From Sodiomyces alkalinus F11 (taxonomy: Eukaryota; Ascomycota; Sordariomycetes; Glomerellales; Plectosphaerellaceae): DNA of 64,000 nucleotides. Below are positions 35,656-46,689 of this stretch, one piece after another. The stretch lies in the NCBI RefSeq assembly GCF_003711515.1, contig NW_021167091.1, positions 494,313 to 558,312 on the forward strand, given 5' to 3'. The number at the start of each line of letters is the position of its first letter. The first letter of the stretch is position 1. The position numbers were made by a program, and so were the translations under genes. The notes under the pieces are model-generated. The model had not been told where the DNA came from and made no database searches. It was given only the letters and a program-made list of their open reading frames with translations.

Positions 35656-36611
35656 CTATAAAACCCTAAATTCTATGAATAAAGGGCCTTTTAGTTCGAA
35701 AGATATCCGGTTTATATAATATAACGTCGATAAACAGGCCCCGGCGCAAGAGGGTATCCTGGAATAGGCTTTAAAGGCTTTGGCTGATATAGTCCTTATT
35801 CAGGAACCAGCCTGCGTCTCGACACCAGAAGGGTGGCTTATTGGGAACTACCCTGCTTTCTATACCGTCACACCTATATCCTAAAATACCTAGTTTTTCC
35901 CTATAAAGCCTAGGGTCCTTACTTATATAAGAAAGGGCTTTAGTATCGACTTTTCACACCGCGACGACCTTCTAGACAATATAGACGCGTAGATTATAGA
36001 GGTTTATTACCTAATGACCTTCTATATTCTACACGTTTATAATTAAATAGCATAGGACCCCGAAATAATAGGCCGAGGGCAGCCCCCTAGCCCTACCCCT
36101 TCCAGCCCTGCCCCTTCTACCTCTTCCACTTCCACTTCTACCTCTTCCACTTCTACCTCTTCCACTTCTTCTTCTTCTTTTCCCTCTTTTTCAGGCCCAA
36201 GAAGCCGGCCCTAGACCGAGGATCGAGTGCTTTAAGGCCTATAGGTCCCTAAGCCTATCCTTATTATAGGGGACTTTAACAGAAACCACTAGTAGTAGAA
36301 CGGAGCTACTACTAACCAGGCCTCTATTAAGGCCTAGGCCCTAGTAGACTAGTTAGATAGCCTTAGAGCTACCTATCTAGTGGATTCTAAAGAAGTTAAC
36401 CTGAATAGGGTGACCTTTTTTAGGTCTAATCTTCGTTAAGAGTCGGTTATAGACCTCGCCTTTTATACGCCCGGGTTTAATCGCCTCCGCTTTAATAAGT
36501 GGGAATATATCAAAAATACTAGGGTAGGGTTAGTCCGACTAGGGCACTTAGTTATTCCGACTAGGGTACTACTAACAGCACCTGATGCCAGCCACCGCCA
36601 CTTCCTATTGT
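35655..36611 (+). pseudogene. L2-a endonuclease remnant
   Basis: Contains a decayed LIQEPA block (near 35795), FNRNH-like residues after IIGD (about 36258-36285) and ESVIDLAFYTPGFN (about 36440-36480), the S-x-D-L signature of LINE endonucleases. The piece near 36530 reads LGHLVIPTR where the family has SDH...; L2-b seems to lack part of it. The sequence then runs into the MITE-like element. Confidence 0.7.
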
Positions 36612-36612
36612 A

Positions 36613-36751
36613 CCTAGATACTTCCACACAATCTACGTGCCTATTTTAGGTACCTATGCGTTCAATTGACAATATCTTCCGACCGTTCAATTGACGATAT
36701 CGTCGCTCGTTCAATTGACGATATCGTCAGTAGATTGTGTGGGTATTTAGG
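36613..36751. mobile_element. MITE-like 139-bp element, not RIP-mutated
   Basis: Terminal inverted repeats at 36613-36636 and 36730-36751 share a perfect 13-bp core (ccacacaatctac and its complement) plus a nearly matching outer part. TA lies at each border (36611-36612, 36752-36753), as after a Tc1/mariner-type insertion. Inside are three direct repeats of about 24 bp. Unlike its surroundings it is full of CA and TG (cacaca, tgtgtg, caattg), so it escaped RIP, either by being too short or too recent. It sits at the L2-a/C-D junction. No coding capacity. Confidence 0.6.
36660..36732. repeat. Three 24-25 bp tandem repeats
   Basis: Units start at 36660, 36685 and 36709, each beginning gttcaattgac and going on with gatatcgtc or a variant. 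Units 2 and 3 are identical for their first 20 bases. They lie between the inverted repeats of the MITE-like element. In one frame they would give repeated SIDDIV, which is probably incidental. Confidence 0.8.
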
Positions 36752-38320
36752 TATTTCCATGCCTCCGGCGGCACCTGCTTTAACGTCTTCTATAATTATA
36801 CCTATAATTATACCTCTAACGGCACCTATTTTCCCTCCTTTAATAACCATAAACGGCCCTCCTCCACTACTAAATAGAACTACGGATCTACCGCCTATTT
36901 TTAAACGGCCTAACGATGCCGAAGATTAATCCAACAATACGGCCGTAACCGGCGATACCGTCGTGATAGGATTATTATCCCCTAACTAATCAGTTCTTAA
37001 CGAGGAACTAACCACTACTACCGCCGTTAATCCGGTATCTACGGCTCCTACTAAGTCTCCTTAAACCTCTTCTTCTACTACCATTACTAACTAACCTTCC
37101 TCTTACACTAGCAGAAGAAGCCGCCCTCCTACCATTTTAACGGCCACTTCCAAAAGACCTACTCGTAGTAGGCGTCTAACCGACCGTTATACCGCTCCTT
37201 CCTTTTATACCTTCTATAACTAGATTAAGATACCGAAGAAGCCGCTACTACTCCGCGATATTCCTAAGGAACCTCTAAACTAGTCCTTAAATACTAAAGA
37301 GTCCTATAAATTAGAATGAACTAAGGCCGCCTTATCAGAGGTCAGCACGTTTAGCTTAATAAGCACCTTTAAACGGTAGGAATAGTCCTACTAGTAGGGG
37401 CACGGCTCGGGACTACCTAAATCAGTTCTAATGCTATTAGACCTTAAATAGGGCTTTAAGTATAAGGTCAATCCTACCAGTTACGTTAAGAAGTTCAAGG
37501 TACGCGTATACGTTTAACGGAATTAATAACTAAATAACCACCTTAACGCTTACGCCTCCACTCTTATAAGAAGGACCTTTAGGTCTCTAATAGATATTAT
37601 AGCCTACTTCGATCTTAAGACTCGGTAACTTAACGCCGTTAACGTATTCACTAATACCCTGCTTAACGAAGAGATCTATATTAAGGACCCTCCTAGTTAG
37701 TAGTTACTCTAGTTAGCTACGGGCCTTAAAGCCGATAATTAACTCGAGGACCTTTTAAAGTAACGCCCTCCTATATAACGTAGAGGGATCTAACGGCTAC
37801 GCCGGGCGTTATACGGCCTACAGCGTTCCCTAAAGCTATAGCACTAATAGCTCTTTTCCGTACTAGGTTAGTACGGTTTAAAGTAATTAACCGAAGACGA
37901 CTACGTTTTTAAGAATAAGGTCCTGATTACTTTCTTCTACGTTAAAAATATTATCCAAATCTACCGTAAGGAATATTAATCTGCTACGAATAACCTAGTA
38001 TAGTAGATATAGAAGAGCTTTTAAACCAGGGATCTAGGACTACTTAAGTGGTTCCTCAGAATCCGCGTAGGACGCGATCGTTAATAATATAAGCTATAGT
38101 TATCGCTTAATAACTATATTACCAATAAGATAAAGGCGTTATAGGTGGATTATAGAGGTTATAGGGTAAAAAGCCCTTTTCCTTATCCTGATATTCTATA
38201 ACCTGCCGACTAATAAGCCTCCGAAGAATTAATCTATTTATATCTTCGGAAGGTCGGTTCTATTAATTACGCCGCCTATTAGACCCGGCCTAATATCTCT
38301 AAAGCCGCTTCGAGGCTTAC
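36752..38320 (+). mobile_element. C-D: Copia fragment (linker, RT, start of RNase H)
   Basis: Starts with the linker box MPPAAP at 36768, shared with C-B at 63480 and following, and matches that copy through KKPLL at about 37240. The Copia RT follows: FKYKVNPTSYVKKFKVRVYV (about 37451-37510), AYFDLKTR, NAVNVFTNTLLNEEIYIKDP, and the catalytic region FFYVKNIIQIY (about 37932-37964) where YVDD is expected. It ends SKAASRLT at 38318, cut by C-E. No LTR remains; gag, protease and integrase are missing. Confidence 0.8.
37200..38318 (+). pseudogene. C-D reverse transcriptase remnant
   Basis: The frame can be read over about 370 codons with RIP-type stops. The palm motif is YVKNI, so both catalytic Asp residues are lost. 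Downstream DLGLLKWFLRIRV and ASEELIYLYLRKVGSINYAAY are typical of Copia RT ends. Any product would be inactive. Confidence 0.8.
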
Positions 38321-38512
38321 TATTAGTATATAAATAAAGTACGTAAAAGATATATGTGTGTATTAAAGAAAAGTAAAAGATACTCTGCGGAAATATCTAA
38401 CTATAGGGTAAAAGGAGGGGAAATCAATATAGATATATCGATCGGAAGTACCCTATCCATGTATAAAATAGCGTAAGTTATACCCCGATAAGGTGGCTAT
38501 AGGTGTCTAATA
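38321..38512 (-). repeat. C-E 3' LTR
   Basis: 192 bp, matches the C1 LTRs with many C/T and G/A changes; followed by the polypurine tract (sense ggggggg) at 38513-38522. Confidence 0.85.
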
Positions 38513-39099
38513 TACCCCCCCAGAACTACAGAATTAATCCTGACTATTCTCCTTAATTAAAGTCGTAAATGTAGGGTAAAATAGAGCCTAGATATTAATC
38601 TAATAGTTAACGGCTAATGACAAAAAGCGCTCTTTTTATGCCTAAAAACGTTAAAATCGTGTAAAAACAGGTAGTTAAATTAACCCTATAACAGCGTCAA
38701 AAACGGGTGCCTAAATAATAGTTTAAAGGGCACTAAAATAATGGTTAATCTAGGCTACAGGTTTTAAACGCAGTACCGCGCCTCTTATAAATTGCCTTAA
38801 GCCCCCTGGCTTATGACTTCTAGCCCTAATAGATATATAAACGCCTTATATTTCTACGGGGGAAGTACCTCAGTTAACTTATCGCTGACTATCTCTTAGG
38901 TCAAGATCCAGACGATCAGGACCTTCTTCTATTAAACGACCTATCGGATCTAAAGGGCGTGGATATCTAGATACTTTAATCTAGAGGTAACCTAAGGGCG
39001 TGGTGCCTCTAAAAGGATCCTCGTTTAGTCTTTATCGTAGTATATCGTTAGTGGTTCTTCCTTAAAGGTTATAACAGGTTACATCCTTTACTAAACGCC

Positions 39100-40404
39100 T
39101 TATCGCGATATACTGTCTAGTAGTAGTAAAGAGTGCTATAAGCTCGGCTTTAGTATTAGAGGTCACGACGCTTACTTACTTATTTACCTTCTAGTCTATA
39201 AGGCCACCGAATAATAATATAGTATAGCCTTAGGAGCTATACCGAGTCTTAGGGTCGTCCCTAAAGGCCGCGTCTAAAGCATAGTAAAGTATATACTATA
39301 GGTGGTTATCGTGTAGTCTAAAGTAAAGGTATAAGGACTTAGTAGAGGCGAGGTACTTTAAATACCTATCTACGGTATCGTGATACTATTTTAACGGGTT
39401 AGTGTTAAATTCGGTAAGCCTCGAAGCGGCTTTAGATACGTTAGACCGGGTCTAATAGGCCGTGTAATTAATAGAACCGACCTTCCGTAGATATAGGTAG
39501 ATAAATTCTATAAAGGCTTATTAGTTAGTAGTAGATAGTTCTAAAACGTTAGGAAAAGGAAAATGGCTTTTAACCCTACGCCCACTAAAGGGGAAATCTA
39601 TTCCTAAAGACTTTATCTTTTCGGTGATATAGTTCTTAAGCGAAAGCTAAAGCTAATATTATTAGCGATCTTAAACTACTCTAATCCCTAGGAACCACTT
39701 AAGTAGGCCGAGGTCCCTTACTTAAAAGTACTACTATATCCGTTATATAAGAGAATTAGTAGTAGATTAATATTCTTTCCTATAGATTAGAATAATATCG
39801 TCCACGTAGAAGAAAACGATTAGTTGTTTATTTTTAAAGACGTAATTATCTTTACTTAATTACTTTAGGTTATACTTACCTAAAATGGAAGAGAGCTATC
39901 TATACTATAGCTTAGGGGAGTAACGTAGGCTGCATAACGCCCTGTATAGGCGTTATATACCGCGCGAGGGTAGTCGTGGTAGCTTTAAAAAAGCCTCGAA
40001 TTACTATTAGACATGCCTTTTACTGCTTAAAGTAACGGCTAGTCGGGTGGATTCTTAACGTAAATCTCTTCGTCAAGGGTAGTATTAATAAAGGCGCTAA
40101 CGGTATTAAGCTAATATATCTCTAGGTTAAAATAGGCTATAATAGCTATTAACGACCTAAAGGTCCTTCCTACGAGGGTGGAGGCGTAGGCGTTAAGGCA
40201 GTTTTAAGGCTATTAATTGTCTTATACGTATAACCTCTCCTTAAACTTATTCATATACCCCGACGGGTTAACCTTATACTTAAAGACCTATTTAAGGTCT
40301 AAGGCATATTGCCTACCCTGGGGCAGCTCTGCTGCTTTAAAGGTGCCTATTAAGCTAAGTGTATCCACCTCTTATACGGCTACCCTAAGGCACTATAGCT
40401 TATA
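39100..40404 (-). pseudogene. C-E RT and RNase H remnant
   Basis: Same order as in C1: RT upstream (right), RNase H downstream (left, FGGP-type residues near 39200). More TA-rich than C1, hence more strongly RIP-mutated although the YVDD box is intact. The small open stretch 40217-40405 on the plus strand is a shadow. Confidence 0.75.
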
Positions 40405-40544
40405 GGGCATTATCCTTCCTTTAACTCACGACCGCCCCCCTACTCCTAGGAATTACCCTGGCCTTCGGGCTTAGTATAAACCGGCCTATCGCGGCTAAAA
40501 CGGATATAACGGGTATTGTTGGATAAATAACTCCCCGTAGCTGC
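40405..40544. other. Unassigned 140 bp between C-E and L2-a 3' part
   Basis: No match seen to L2-b, C1 or other copies; a deletion junction or filler DNA. Family 2 similarity starts at about 40545. Confidence 0.5.
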
Positions 40545-41491
40545 CGTAGAGCAGACGCCGAGGCCCCTAGAGTGCTATATTTTTAGTGATTCCCACGCAG
40601 CTATTCAGAAGCTTCAGTGCACCTTATAGTGGGCTATAAAAGCTAAAGACCTTATCTCACGCCTTAAATAACTAGGCACGTCGGTTTCTGTGTGGTAGTG
40701 CCCCTCGTATATAGGGATAGAAGGGAACGAACTAGCGGATAAGGTAGCTAAAGGGGCGTTAAACCCCGAAAAAGCTACTGAATCCGTTAGCTTAGTTACC
40801 CTTAGCCACCTAAAACGCCGGGTAAATAAAGCCCTTATTTAAGACTAGAAAGCCCTGTGGAATCACGAAGAGGAGGAGGAAAAAAGAGGTAAATCGGTTC
40901 GATTAGGCCGCCTATATAGGCGATTAGTCCGCGATAACCTCCGTTTCTCCCGAAAACCACTACTAATATAAGGCCTTAGGTAGGTAAAATCGGCTTTTAC
41001 ACAGTTAAAACCCGGCTTCGGATACCTAAAAGCCCACTTAAAAAGGGCCTAAAACTACGCTAACGACCGCTATTCCTGTCCCGGCTCCCCTATACAGGAT
41101 ATATTATATCTTATTCTATCTTACCCTTTTTATAAAAACGAACGAAGAGCCCTGCGGGAAGTCCTAGCAGGCCTACTACTATCTCTGCCGCTATTATTCG
41201 GTACTAAAAGAGGAATACAGGCCTTATAGGCCTATCTTTTAACTACTAAAATAGCTTCGGCGGAGTGGTATAGGGCGTAAACCTCGGATTCTGCGGTCTA
41301 GTTATTTTGCTTTGGTTTTTTACCTATTAGGTCTATTAGGCAGGTTATTACGGAGGATTTTCTTTGTTTATTACTACTACTACACTATTTTACTATACCT
41401 AGCTTCTGATAGCCTTTAGCCCTTAGGGCGATATCGAGGTGCTGCGCTATAGCTTTAAGGCTGTATGCGCGTAATAAATAAATAAATATAA
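40545..41491 (+). pseudogene. L2-a 3' part: RNase H and C-terminal domain remnant, tail
   Basis: FSDSHAAIQKLQCTL at about 40580-40625 and GIEGNELADKVAKGAL at about 40719-40765 are RNase H signatures (SDS.AAI; GNE.AD..AK) of LINE type. A C-terminal SCPGSPIQD...YPFY block at about 41076-41135 is the decayed Cys/His finger. The copy ends with an A-rich (AATA)n tail at 41472-41491. It retains long open pieces and few stops, so it is less mutated than L1. Confidence 0.85.
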
Positions 41492-41630
41492 AAACCCTCC
41501 CCGCTCTACCTAGCGATACTAGGTATAGCTAGGCGGGCGCGGAGCGTAGTCCTGTAAGAGCCTTAGAAGGACTCCTGTAATACCACCTATACCTTATTAA
41601 GACCCCGGAAAAACTCTTCTCGAACCCACT

Positions 41631-42998
41631 ATGCCTTAACGGAAGAAGGCCTAAGCGCCTCCCCCGCTAACTAATAGAACCCTAGCCTAGGAAGCCCTGG
41701 ATAAGGGCGCCGCCGTAACGACTTACGCGTTAGTAACGGCCCTAAATAAGAGTAACGCTAAATCTTTTACCGTAAAAGCCCGAAAGTAACTATAATATAC
41801 TATAGAAGACCTTGTTTAGTCCCTATAGCAGAAAGCCTACGCTATCGATATCCTGATTTAGGCGGTCGAATAAGGTATATCTAAAGGAAGGGACATATTA
41901 GGAGTTAACGCCGCTCTCGCGGGTTAACTTAGTAACGAATTTATCGGCCTAATTAAATTAAGAGTCCTGGTTCTTATAACCGGATCGAACCCTATTAGGG
42001 CGCCGGGAGGTAAAGACTCCTAACCCTAACCGCCCGGTATAATACCGGCCGGCCCGACTAAGCCTAGCCCTATACCCGCTAGAGTACCTCCTATAAAGCC
42101 CGCTAAGCTATTAAAGGCCCCGCGGCCCGTGGGCTAGTAGATCCTCCCCCCTAATTAGACTATTATTAGAAAAGCGGGAAAGAAAACCTCGGCGCTAATC
42201 GATACACGCGAAAAGCGCCCCTAAAAGAAAGACAATAGGGTCTTCCTCCGGTTCCTAGTAGAGACTATATTATAGCTAGAGCGATAAGAGGCTATACTAA
42301 TTACCAGACGCGCGATTATAGAGACCGGTAAAGTTAACGATTAAGATATTACTTCGGTGGAAGAGACCCGTACCGGAGTGGTATTATACTTATAGAACGC
42401 TTAGACTAAGAAGAAGATTCTAGAGGCTAAGGAAGATATCTATAGCGATATCGCCGTTAATATCCTTAGCCGGTTTACGGGCGACGGGAATTAGTTAGTA
42501 CGACTTACTAGCACCCTTTTATCTCCACGCGATCTTTTATACTTTATTAACCTACTCGGTATAGGTATTAGAGAGGTTAGCTACTACTAGGCTATTATAT
42601 AGCCTATTATTTAGGGCGCTATTAAGGAACGATATCTTAATATAGTCTACCTAGTGATAGCCTCCTATTTATACTAGGTTCCATTTAAAAGTAGGTAGGA
42701 AGCGCGAGAATAGCTAATCGGGTTTTTACTGTATCGACTAAAGGGTATTAATAGCACGGCCTTATTCGTTATGGTCCTTATATATACGGTTAAGGTAAGC
42801 TATAAATTCCTTTAGGTCGAATTCACTATTCGTGCTTTTATTACCGAAGAAGGTGCTAACCACCTACTAAGGCTAGGTATCTAAGCACGCGTTAATTGAA
42901 TACCACGCCTCTTTATTACTATAAAATAGCGGACCGTCGAGTTTAAGCTTTAGTCGTATAGCTTAGGACTAAGCGGTATATTCTATATATTTTCTACT
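41631..42998 (+). pseudogene. Unrecognised single-frame coding relic (about 455 codons)
   Basis: From an ATG at 41631 one frame runs to about 42998 without a frameshift; all but one of the stops I noted are TAA/TAG at positions expected to be Gln or Trp. It begins MP.RKKA, has ALDKGAAVTTYALVTAL, DILGVNAALAG, a proline-rich stretch (about 42030-42150), KKDNRVFLRFLVE at about 42220-42260, ITSVEETRTGVVLYL (about 42350-42395) and FITEEGANHLLRLGI at about 42838-42883. The middle weakly recalls the N-terminal part of fungal LINE ORF1 proteins (K..NR.FLR..), but no endonuclease or RT follows. It could also be a captured host gene or a gag. It starts about 140 bp right of the L2-a tail. Confidence 0.5.
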
Positions 42999-43600
42999 AA
43001 ATTTTACGGGAATAGCGACTTACTATAAACGGTATAAGAGTACAGGTGCTAGTAGCGGGACGGGTATAATAGTCTCTGCCTTTAAGGGCCTAGGTAAGGG
43101 TAAGGGCGTAACGATTAGGGTAGGCGTCGGGTATGTAATACGTATAAGGTACGGGTTAAGGTAAGCCCTTTTAAGGGCTACTTATATACTAGTAAGTATA
43201 TTATAAATAGGGGCGATATATATCCTTACCGCTTCCTATACGCGTTATAATACGCGTTTGTCGATCTTATTATATAAGGTCCTTATAACCTGCCCATAGC
43301 CCCTTACTGGGATCGGGGCGAAGTGACTAAGACCTCCTTCTATATAAGCGTCGAAGCTTATAATCTTACGAGTTCGAATATATAACGGCTTATTAAAAGT
43401 TATTTACGTATTAAGGCCGAAAATATAGTTCATTCGAACTAAGGAAGGAGAGGAGGAAAGGAAAGGTCTACGTGGTGTGTAGGCGGCTAAGTATATATAG
43501 GATCGCACGGGCCTTACTAGGAGGTCTATACTTCTTAGTCCCGGCCACTACCGGGGACTATTCCGCGGGCTATAGCCCGTAATAATATAATAGGTATATC
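42999..43600. other. Sequence between coding relic and L1-c tail
   Basis: 600 bp, RIP-mutated, with short repeats such as gggtaaggg/ggtaag. No gene, LTR or RNA recognised. The stretch gcgggctatagcccg (43565-43579) is a perfect small hairpin just before the L1-c tail. Confidence 0.4.
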
Positions 43601-45058
43601 TATTATTATTATTATTATTATCATTATTCTTATTCTTACTTCGCTATCCTATCTAATCTAATCTACAAGATCCTAGCTTAGACTATATAGTCCTTCTTAG
43701 GTAGCTATAGCTATAGAGGGGAAGACCCGGGATCCCGGGGAAAATATCTATAATTATCCTTAGTTAGAGTAATACCGCTACGGGGCCGATATAGCCCCGG
43801 TTCGTCCTTTCTATATATCTGGATTATACCTTTAGGCTAATAGCTAATAGAAAGGGTAGTAGGCGATAGTTCGGGTTAGCCTAGGCCGGTTATTAGGAAG
43901 GGGGTGGGGGCGGAAAAGGTGCCGCGGCGTCTCCGCCCTATAACGGCCGCGGCACGCCGTCTCCGGCCTCCCTATATCCCCCGGGCATTATACCTATTTT
44001 TCCTTTTATTTAATTCATACAAAGACAAGGTAGGGTAAGCGCTCCTACCTCCTTTAAGGGCCGGGGGGGGGGGGGGTACCTACTATATCCGGCGGTAGGT
44101 AAGGAGGGTAGGGCTCCGCCTATACCCGTAAAGAATAGTAGATAGTTAACAAAGAGTAAGGTCCTCCTCCTTTTCCTTTTTTCTTTTCTATAACGCTATA
44201 GAGCTTATTATAGGTATTCCTTATTATATTCCCGCCTATAGTCTTATAGGCCTGCTATCGCGGCGTTATACTAACTAGTAATAACGTCTAGTTCTCTATT
44301 CTTAATTCATAATTTTCCTATCTAATTCTAGTATATAGTCTATAATTCGTGCGTAGCGTTATAGTAGCGTAGGGTTAACTAGGTAGTATAATAGTAATAG
44401 TAATAATAATTTTAATATTAACTATAAATATTATCTTAATATAAGTATCTTTATATTATAGTAGCGCTATAGTAGTAGCGTACTAATAGCCGTAGATACC
44501 TTCTCCTAGTAGTAATAATCATTATTATAAATAAGGTACTATTCGTGTTATACCGTATATATACCCTAGTAGTGCCGAAGTGGTGTTATGGCGGCTAATC
44601 TATAATAGTTACTTACATTATAATAAGTGTCTAGGAACGTACCCGGATAACGTTAAAGCCTACGCTAATACTATAGGTATTAGTGCTATATACTTTTAGT
44701 GCGCTAATAGTTAACGCCTATATAAGGATATAAGTCGTTTTTATACAAATAAGGTACCGCTGGTATATTAAGGTAGTCTAACTAGCTAATAGGTCCCCCT
44801 ATTACTAAAAAGTAATAATAATATCTTATAAACGTTTATGCCCTTTACTTATCGGTAAATGCTATTAGTAATAGTAGTATCGCTACGGTAAATAGTCTCC
44901 TTTCGATATCACCGTAGCGCTTTACTAATAACCTATAAACTAAGGAGCGTTTAAAGACAGCGGCTTTATCCTTTAGACGGGCTATCGCTCGGGCGCTACT
45001 TTCCGGTCGCGGCTTTAACGGTACCTTATCGGTAGAGGTGGTTTTATAAGATATCCTT
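43601..45058 (-). mobile_element. L1-c: 3' end of a LINE (family 1)
   Basis: Minus-strand 3' UTR with a (TTA)7 tail at the left (43601-43621), matching L1-b (15214-16107 joined to 23335 on) and L1-a up to its position 9210. It stops at 45058, where L1-d begins in the opposite direction. No ORF part is included. See L1-d: the two pieces are nearly complementary in coverage. Confidence 0.8.
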
Positions 45059-45299
45059 TTATCCTTATCGTATATCTTTTCGATACGCCATTAACCACGG
45101 GTACGTATCAGGAGTAAAATCGATAAAACTACCGAGATAGAGATTATAATTACCGCCTTCCTCCCGGGATACTATTATAGCGGTACCGTAATACCGGCGC
45201 TACGGTATAGCGGGAAAAAATATAGGATAACATCGTTCCGACCTCGACTATACAGAATTCGTAATAGACCTACTTTTCGTAATATACACGCCCCGCCCC

Positions 45300-46670
45300 C
45301 CCTAGGCAGGATATAACGCGGAACCGATATAAGACCGAAAAGGGGCCACTATACCCCCCGGAACTAAGAGTAGCTAAGATTAAGGCTGAAATTTAGGCCT
45401 TATTAGCTAATAAGAATATACTTAAGTAGGTTATAGAGCTAGTAAAGGAACTAATGATAATATATAGTACCCGTGATATAACCGGTACGCTACCGCTAGT
45501 ATACCTATACGTATCCGTCCGCTATATTATCTGAGAAGAACTCTAAAAAGGAATAAGCGGTATAAAAAAAGACTAGGCTAATATTATAGCCTAAGCTCCC
45601 GCGGCGGCACCGCCGCGGGACCCCGCCCCCCCTAAAGTGATCTCTACTAGGTATTACCGGGAATTAATTATCCGCTAAGGAACCCTCCCCGAAGACTAGC
45701 CCCTTAGAGTCAGGACCCTAAACGAAATTAAATATTTAAGCTATAAATACCACGATTACCCAATATAACGTTATAGCTGCACGGAAACTACTTAGCAGAG
45801 ATATTTACCTTATCTTTACCGAAAAGGTATAATAATAGGCTACCTATAAGGACTAATAGGTTAAGAAAGCTTTTAGTAAAGGAGTTACCCTAGCCGTATA
45901 TACTTACCCTATACTCGTGAAGGCTATCCCTTAGGAGGTCCTTAATACCCTTTCCGAAAAAGACCTACTAGTATCCTTATAAGATATAAACCCCGAGGTA
46001 AACATCCTCCGCGCACGATAACCCCGCCCCGGTACTAGTAGGGTAACGCTTCTCCTTATCGAATCGGCTTTACTAGAAGGGGTCATAAGCCTTTTTTGGA
46101 ATACCCTCCTTTTTAAGGGGGGTAGCTATATTAACGAACCGTATAATCCTAACCTTAGCCCCCTAAAGTACTATAAATACCTATACTTCGGCTATAAGGC
46201 TAATAGTAACCCCGTAATAAAAAGGGTATACCGCTATTACGCTAAGCTAGAATCGGCGTACTTATAGGGCCTAGTATACTATAACGCTATAGCGCCGGGG
46301 CGCCCCCGTTACTATACCGCCTATACTGGAGATTATAATACCTTTAATAATTTATACCGACTACTAAGGAAAAAGGCTAAGAAAACCCGTAAAGCGTATA
46401 AATACCGAGCTAAGGACTTCGATATTACCCGCTAGACCGAAATAATATACCCGTGGTAGCCGTAGATCTTCCCCCCGATTATTATTGCCTAGGACTAGGA
46501 CTAGCCTATTTATAGGGGTAGAGGACGCCCCCCGAAAAAGACTAAAGGATAGGAGGGCTCCCTAGCACCCGGCTTAATAAGCGCTTATATAGTCCCCCGC
46601 GGGACTAATAAGATACCGTAGTAGGAACCCTAGAACTAGACCCCGGTTATACCGGGTATATTATCTTAAC
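45300..46670 (+). pseudogene. L1-d ORF1 (gag-like) remnant
   Basis: Frame with LRVAKIKAEIQALLANKNIL (about 45365-45425) and a knuckle region YKYLYFGYKANSNPVIKRVY at about 46170-46230, followed by YRYYAKLESAYL and YTAYTGDYN. The Tyr and Asn residues stand where Cys and His are expected, another RIP footprint. It ends before a 12-C run at 46670-46681. Confidence 0.7.
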
Positions 46671-46681
46671 CCCCCCCCCCC
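46670..46681 (+). repeat. 12-C run at the L1-d ORF1/ORF2 junction
   Basis: Same position as the 13-nucleotide run in L1-a (12782-12794). It directly precedes the endonuclease start. Confidence 0.8.
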
Positions 46682-46689
46682 TTTCTAAC

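Larger units (their letters stand above)
34430..36680 (+). mobile_element. L2-a: LINE (family 2), 5' part
   Basis: Aligns with L2-b from 51926 on, and extends further 5' (34430-34775) than that copy. It carries ORF1 with Cys/His knuckles and the endonuclease. It is broken in the endonuclease/RT interval by a MITE-like element and Copia fragments; its 3' end resumes at 40545. A 14-C run lies at 34818-34831 within ORF1. Confidence 0.85.
38321..40404 (-). mobile_element. C-E: 5'-truncated Copia (3' LTR, RNase H, RT)
   Basis: Aligns with C1 from its 3' LTR (27174) to about 29262 and ends abruptly at about 40404. LTR 38321-38512 (192 bp) begins tattagtata where C1 has tgtcagcaca. The RT box FFYVDDIILIY is intact at about 39817-39785. 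No second LTR is seen, so the 5' half was lost by deletion or recombination. It interrupts C-D. Confidence 0.85.

Noticed and set aside
36660..36732. Short regular repeats as a possible CRISPR array
   Set aside because: Only three units, directly adjacent with no spacers, inside an inverted-repeat element of a eukaryotic genome.
36666..36929. Open frame of 87 codons across the MITE-like element and the Copia linker
   Set aside because: It fuses tandem repeats of one element to the linker of another; no start context or homologue supports a gene.
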